Made by a program: the position numbers and the translations under genes. The notes beneath the pieces were generated by a model. It saw only the letters and a list, made by a program, of their open reading frames with translations. It was not told the DNA's origin and did not search any database. From Aestuariivita boseongensis (GTDB lineage Bacteria; Pseudomonadota; Alphaproteobacteria; Rhodobacterales; Rhodobacteraceae), in NCBI RefSeq assembly GCF_001262635.1, contig NZ_JXYH01000007.1:1-64000 (forward strand): 64,000 bases of DNA, given 5' to 3'. Shown here one piece after another: positions 60,103-64,000 of this stretch (position 1 is the stretch's first letter; every line of letters begins with the position of its first letter).

Positions 60103-61479
60103 TCAGAAGAAATCGATCGAGACCTGCATCAGCCGTTCGACCTCTGGCACATCATCTGACATCGCGAATATGGCCACCACATCGCCCTCGTCGATCCGCG
60201 TACTGCCCACGGGGCGCACGACTTCTTCGCCTTTCATGATTGCGCCCACCAGCACGCCTTCGGGAAAGTCGATATCGCGCAGCCTTTGCCCCGCCATGGG
60301 CGAGGTGGACAGAACTTCGGCCTCGATCACCTCGGCCTCTGCATCGCCGATGGAATAGACCTGGCGCACCCGCCCGTGCCGGATATGGCGCAGGATCGAA
60401 CTCACCGTGGTGGCGCGCGGGTTGATATAGGCGTCGATGCCCAGGGGCTCCATCAGGGGCACCAGCGTCGGATCATTGATCAGCGCCACCGCCATGGAAC
60501 AGCCTTCGGCCTTGGCGCGCACGGCGGCCAGCATGTTGGTCTTGTCGTCATCGGTCACCGCCAGCATCGCGTCGGCGCGTTTGATGCCCGCTTCATTCAA
60601 AAGCGCCGCATCCAGCCCGTCGCCATGCAACACGATGGTCCGTTCCAGCGTTTCAGCTGCGCGTTCGGCGCATTTGCGTTCACGTTCGATCACCTTGACG
60701 CGGATACGCTCGGCGCTTTCCTCCAGCTCCTTGGCCACGGCCAACCCGACATTGCCGCCGCCCACGACAACAACGCGTTCGCGCTTTTTCTGGGTTTTGC
60801 CGAAAATCTCCATCGTGCGGGCGACGTCATCCACGTGGGTAAACAGATAACAATCATCCCCCGCAAACAGCTGGTCGCCCGCTTCGGGTGCGAAAAGCGT
60901 CCCCTCCCGGCGGATCCCGACGACAATCGTTCTGAGCGTGGAAAACAGATCGGTCAGCTGCCGCAGCGCGGTGTTCACGATCGGGCAGTCCTCGTCCACG
61001 CGGATCCCCAGGAACTGGGCCTTGCCGCCCATGAAGGTCTCGATATCAAAGGCGGCGGGAGCTGAAAGCCGCTGCATGGCGGCGGCGGCCACTTCGCGTT
61101 CGGGGCTGATCACCACATCGATGGGCAGATGATCGCGGCGATAAAGATCGGAATAGATCGCGTTCAGGTAAGACTGGCTGCGCAACCGCGCGATCTTGCG
61201 ATTGATGCCAAAGACGGAATGGGCCACCTGGCAGGTGACCATGTTCACCTCGTCCGAATAGGTGGCGGCGATGATCATATCGGCATCCCGTGCCCCGGCA
61301 CGATCCAGGATATCGGGGTACGAGGCGAAACCCGCAATCCCCTGCACATCCAGCGTGTCGGTTGCCCGCCGCACCAGATCGGGGTTGCTGTCGACCACCG
61401 TCACATCGTTCTGCTCACCAGACAGGTGGCGCGCGATCTGCCAGCCTACCTGACCAGCCCCGCAAATGATGACCTTCAT
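60103..61479 (-). CDS. trkA: Trk potassium uptake regulatory protein TrkA
   Basis: TrkA is the NAD(H)-binding gating ring protein of the Trk system. The 458-residue protein has two RCK-N/RCK-C repeats. The first is MKVIICGAGQVGWQIARHLSGEQNDVTVVDSN, and the second, at about 232-260, is RVVVVGGGNVGLAVAKELE. The C-terminal RCK-C part ends in VVAIFAMSDDVPEVERLM. It is divergent from the small lipoprotein gene with a 103-base gap (61480-61582) that must carry its promoter. Confidence 0.96.
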   Translation of the reverse strand: MKVIICGAGQVGWQIARHLSGEQNDVTVVDSNPDLVRRATDTLDVQGIAGFASYPDILDRAGARDADMIIAATYSDEVNMVTCQVAHSVFGINRKIARLRSQSYLNAIYSDLYRRDHLPIDVVISPEREVAAAAMQRLSAPAAFDIETFMGGKAQFLGIRVDEDCPIVNTALRQLTDLFSTLRTIVVGIRREGTLFAPEAGDQLFAGDDCYLFTHVDDVARTMEIFGKTQKKRERVVVVGGGNVGLAVAKELEESAERIRVKVIERERKCAERAAETLERTIVLHGDGLDAALLNEAGIKRADAMLAVTDDDKTNMLAAVRAKAEGCSMAVALINDPTLVPLMEPLGIDAYINPRATTVSSILRHIRHGRVRQVYSIGDAEAEVIEAEVLSTSPMAGQRLRDIDFPEGVLVGAIMKGEEVVRPVGSTRIDEGDVVAIFAMSDDVPEVERLMQVSIDFF

Positions 61480-61582
61480 CTATCTGGTCCCGCTTGGGAA
61501 TTCCGTGGACCTTTGAATGGCAGACCCCCCTGCGATCGTCAAATCAATTGTCAGACTGCCCTGCTTGGACCACACTGGCGTC

Positions 61583-62050
61583 ATGCGTATCCCTGTTATG
61601 CTTATTCTTGTTGCGTTGCTTGGCGCCTGTCAGCCCATGTCGATCTATTATCGCGCAGGCGTTTCTGTGGCGAAAGCCGAAGACGACAAGCTGAACTGCG
61701 AGGTCGCCGCGCTGAAGGATGCGCCTGTGGCCACGCAGATCCGGCGCGAGCCCAGCGTGTTCGTCCCACCCCGCCAGATCTGCAACGCGGCCGGTGTCTG
61801 CACGGTGCGCGGCGGATACTGGCTGCCGGGCCGGACCTATACGGTGGATGTGAACGCCAGCCTGCGCGGCCGTCTGGTCGACCGCTGCATGGCGCAGAAA
61901 GGGTATCAGCCCGTTTCGATCCCGCCCTGCCCGCAATCGGTGGCGGATGCTGCACCGGGCGGGGCCACGCGAACTCTACCCACGCTGACGCCCTCCAGCT
62001 GCGTGATCCGCAACCCCGATGGCAGTTTCCTGATCGTCAACCGGGGCTGA
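61583..62050 (+). CDS. Small lipoprotein, hypothetical
   Basis: I do not recognise this 155-residue protein. MRIPVMLILVALLGACQPMS is a lipoprotein signal with lipobox LLGA-Cys, so the mature protein should be attached to a membrane at its N-terminal Cys. The rest has paired cysteines (ICNAAGVC, RCMAQKG, PPCPQS and SCVIRNPDG). The frame opens at 61517, but the lipoprotein signal marks 61583 as the start despite a poor ribosome site. It is the only rightward gene between trkA and ntrX. Confidence 0.75.
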   Translation: MRIPVMLILVALLGACQPMSIYYRAGVSVAKAEDDKLNCEVAALKDAPVATQIRREPSVFVPPRQICNAAGVCTVRGGYWLPGRTYTVDVNASLRGRLVDRCMAQKGYQPVSIPPCPQSVADAAPGGATRTLPTLTPSSCVIRNPDGSFLIVNRG

Positions 62051-62073
62051 GCGCCCCAGCCTTGTCCGAAAAC

Positions 62074-63483
62074 TCAGGCGTCGGCCTCTTCATCCTCCAG
62101 ATGCGCCACCCGCGCACCTGCCTTGTTCGAGGTTACAACCCCCAACGATTTCAGCTTGCGGTGCAGCGCGCTGCGCTCCATCCCCACGAACGAGGCGGTG
62201 CGGCTGATATTGCCGCCAAAGCGGTTGATCTGTGTCAGCAGGTATTCCCGTTCGAACGCCTCACGTGCCTCACGCAGGGGCAGCGACGCCATTGCGCCTG
62301 ACAGTACCACGCGGCTGTCATCTCCGCCGACATCATGGTCGGACGGCAGCTCGCGCGCTTCGATCGGGCCAGTACCGTCGCCCAGGATCAGCACCCGTTC
62401 GATCAGGTTCTTCAACTGGCGCACATTGCCCGGCCAGATCATCGTCTGCATCAGCGCGGCGGCCTCTTCACTGATCGCGCGCACCGGCAACCCCTGGGTG
62501 TCATTGCACATCTCGATGAAATGGGAAGCCAGGACGGGAATATCCTCCCGCCGTTCCTCCAGCGATGGCACCGGGATCGGCACCACATTCAGCCGGTGAT
62601 ACAGTTCCTGCCGGAAGCGGCCTGCCGAAATCTCGCCCTCCAGATCGCGGTTGGTCGAGGAAATCACCCGCAGATCCACGCGCACCCGATCATTGCCGCC
62701 AACGCGCTGGAATTGCTGGTCAACCAGCACGCGCAGGATCTTCGACTGGGTGCCCAGCGGCATATCCGCCACCTCGTCAAAATAGATCACGCCGCCATGG
62801 GCCTCTTCCAGCAGGCCCGGCTCCACGCCCCGGTCGGCCCCTTCCCGGCCAAACAGAACCTCTTCCATACGCTCGGGCTCGATCGAGGCGCAGTTGACCG
62901 TCACGAAAGGCCCGTTCGCCCGGTTCGAATTGGCGTGGATATAGCGCGCGGCGATTTCCTTGCCCGATCCGGCGGGGCCGGTCAGCATCACCCGGCCGTT
63001 GGATTTCGTTACCTTGTCGAGCTGGCTCACAAGTGTACGGAACGCGCTGGACTGGCCCACCATCTGCGCAGCCCCCGTGCCCTGGCGTTTGAGGTTCAAA
63101 TTCTCCCGACGCAGCCGCGAGGTTTCCATGGCCCGGCGGATCACCACCAGCAACTGATCGATATTGAACGGTTTTTCGATGAAGTCATACGCGCCCTGCT
63201 TGATCGCAGCGACGGCGATTTCGATATTGCCATGGCCCGAAATGATGACCACCGGAATATCGGGGTTGTCGCGCTTGACCGCCTTGAGGATGTCGATGCC
63301 ATCCATATTGCTGTCTTTCAGCCAGATATCGAGGATCAACAGCCCCGGCGGATCAGAGTTGATCTGCGCCATCGCCTCGTCCGAGGTGCCCGCCAGCCGC
63401 GTGGCATAGCCTTCGTCTTCCAGAATATCCGACACCAATTCCCGGATATCGCGTTCGTCATCAACAATCAGAATATCACTCAT
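62074..63483 (-). CDS. ntrX: Nitrogen-regulation response regulator NtrX (no GAFTGA loop)
   Basis: NtrX is the partner of the membrane kinase NtrY and acts in nitrogen, redox and envelope control. The 469-residue protein has a receiver domain with phospho-acceptor Asp52 (LLILDIWLKDSNMDG). The AAA+ domain has Walker A GPAGSGKE and Walker B GGVIYFDEVADMPL. The C-terminal Fis-type helix-turn-helix is RTASFVGMERSALHRKLKSLGV. The sigma-54 contact loop GAFTGA is missing: residues 211-223 read FGREGADRGVEPG. It therefore probably does not activate sigma-54 polymerase. MSDILIVDDE at 63483 overlaps the ntrY end by eight bases. Confidence 0.95.
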   Translation of the reverse strand: MSDILIVDDERDIRELVSDILEDEGYATRLAGTSDEAMAQINSDPPGLLILDIWLKDSNMDGIDILKAVKRDNPDIPVVIISGHGNIEIAVAAIKQGAYDFIEKPFNIDQLLVVIRRAMETSRLRRENLNLKRQGTGAAQMVGQSSAFRTLVSQLDKVTKSNGRVMLTGPAGSGKEIAARYIHANSNRANGPFVTVNCASIEPERMEEVLFGREGADRGVEPGLLEEAHGGVIYFDEVADMPLGTQSKILRVLVDQQFQRVGGNDRVRVDLRVISSTNRDLEGEISAGRFRQELYHRLNVVPIPVPSLEERREDIPVLASHFIEMCNDTQGLPVRAISEEAAALMQTMIWPGNVRQLKNLIERVLILGDGTGPIEARELPSDHDVGGDDSRVVLSGAMASLPLREAREAFEREYLLTQINRFGGNISRTASFVGMERSALHRKLKSLGVVTSNKAGARVAHLEDEEADA

Positions 63484-64000
63484 CTTGGGCCTGTAGTTTT
63501 TCAAGTTGGGTTGCAATTGGGGGTGTTTCCGCGTCGGGCTGATCCGACACGGGCAGTCTGATCACCGCCATGGCACCGAAATGCGACTGGCCGTCGAAAA
63601 CCGGCGCATCCTCCAGCACCAGCGTGCCGCCATGTTCCTCGATGATCTTCTTGACGATGGGCAGGCCAAGGCCGGTGCCCTCATCACGGGTCGTTACGTA
63701 AGGCTCGAACAGCCGCGCACGGTCTTCGGGCAGGCCGATGCCATTATCGGCAATGGTAATCTGGGCGCGCGATTTCTCAACGCTCAGGGTCACGTGGATC
63801 TGTGGTTTCAGATCGTCCGGCGCTCCCTTTTCCTTCAGGGTTTCAATAGCTTCGCCCGCGTTCTTGATTAGATTGGTCAGCGCCTGTCCGATCATCGTGG
63901 CGTCGATATCCGCCATGACGGACGCATCGGGCAGGTCCGAGGTGATCTGCAGATCGGGCTGGCCGGTCTGCTGCAGCAGGATCGCATCGCTCAGAAGCTG
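63476..64000 (-). CDS. ntrY: Sensor histidine kinase NtrY (3' part, runs off the window)
   Basis: Only the C-terminal 174 residues are in the window. The ATPase domain is complete from the N-box (IGQALTNLIKNAGEAIETL) through G1 (IADNGIGLP) and G2 (RDEGTGLGLPIVKKIIEEHGG). The kinase His, the HAMP domain and the membrane part lie beyond 64000. The reading frame is open to the last base. The gene overlaps ntrX, in the normal ntrYX order. Confidence 0.92.
   Translation of the reverse strand, partial: QLLSDAILLQQTGQPDLQITSDLPDASVMADIDATMIGQALTNLIKNAGEAIETLKEKGAPDDLKPQIHVTLSVEKSRAQITIADNGIGLPEDRARLFEPYVTTRDEGTGLGLPIVKKIIEEHGGTLVLEDAPVFDGQSHFGAMAVIRLPVSDQPDAETPPIATQLEKLQAQDE

Overview
The window is a high-GC alphaproteobacterial chromosome segment, most likely from the Roseobacter group of the Rhodobacterales. 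The evidence is the ntrY-ntrX / trkA-trkH-hfq-hflX synteny, a CckA hybrid kinase, an alphaproteobacterial SOS box (GAAC-N7-GAAC) before recA, a Rhodobacterales-type ASKHA corrinoid-activation protein, and one TTT plus two TRAP carboxylate transporters. Genes are dense. No intergenic gap exceeds about 270 bases.

Region 1 (1-16.4 kb) is mostly housekeeping: alaS with a small DUF1330 gene, recA, a sulfotransferase-like gene, cckA with a CtrA-like box, an rRNA cytosine methyltransferase gene, guaB, a secreted protein, the ASKHA/2Fe-2S protein, a SAM methyltransferase and an AhpD-like protein. A low-GC patch of three unrecognised genes (about 14.35-16.07 kb) lies beside a tRNA-Gly(CCC).

Region 2 (16.4-25.9 kb) holds a leftward TctCBA - AAE3-like acyl-CoA ligase - PanE-like operon. 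It is divergent from a ScfR-type acyl-CoA regulator, with a clear palindromic operator between them. An HisC-like aminotransferase follows.

Region 3 (25.9-54.3 kb) is a catabolic superlocus. Its first half has an opine-dehydrogenase-like and a 3-hydroxyacyl-CoA-dehydrogenase-like gene, a TRAP transporter, an Asp/Glu-racemase-like protein without its catalytic cysteines, indolepyruvate oxidoreductase IorAB, a MarR regulator and a D-2-hydroxyacid dehydrogenase. Its second half has a second MarR, a three-component Rieske oxygenase, a CoA ligase, a thiolase-fold protein without the nucleophilic Cys, a DUF35-SDR fusion with a degenerate SDR half, a cyclase-family hydrolase, a canonical SDR and a second TRAP transporter. 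It ends with a hydratase, an IlvD-type dehydratase, two beta-hydroxyacid dehydrogenases and a clear arylmalonate decarboxylase homologue. The TRAP-1/opine-dehydrogenase promoter region carries sequence matches to the operators of both MarR genes, so the two halves look like one regulon. The likely theme is uptake and CoA-dependent breakdown of an aryl-carboxylic acid. The substrate cannot be read from the sequence.

Region 4 (54.3-64 kb) has a penicillin-acylase-family gene, then hflX, hfq, trkH, trkA, a small lipoprotein gene, ntrX (without the sigma-54 GAFTGA loop) and the 3' part of ntrY, which runs off the window end.

All calls come from reading motifs, gene order and spacing. No database search was run.
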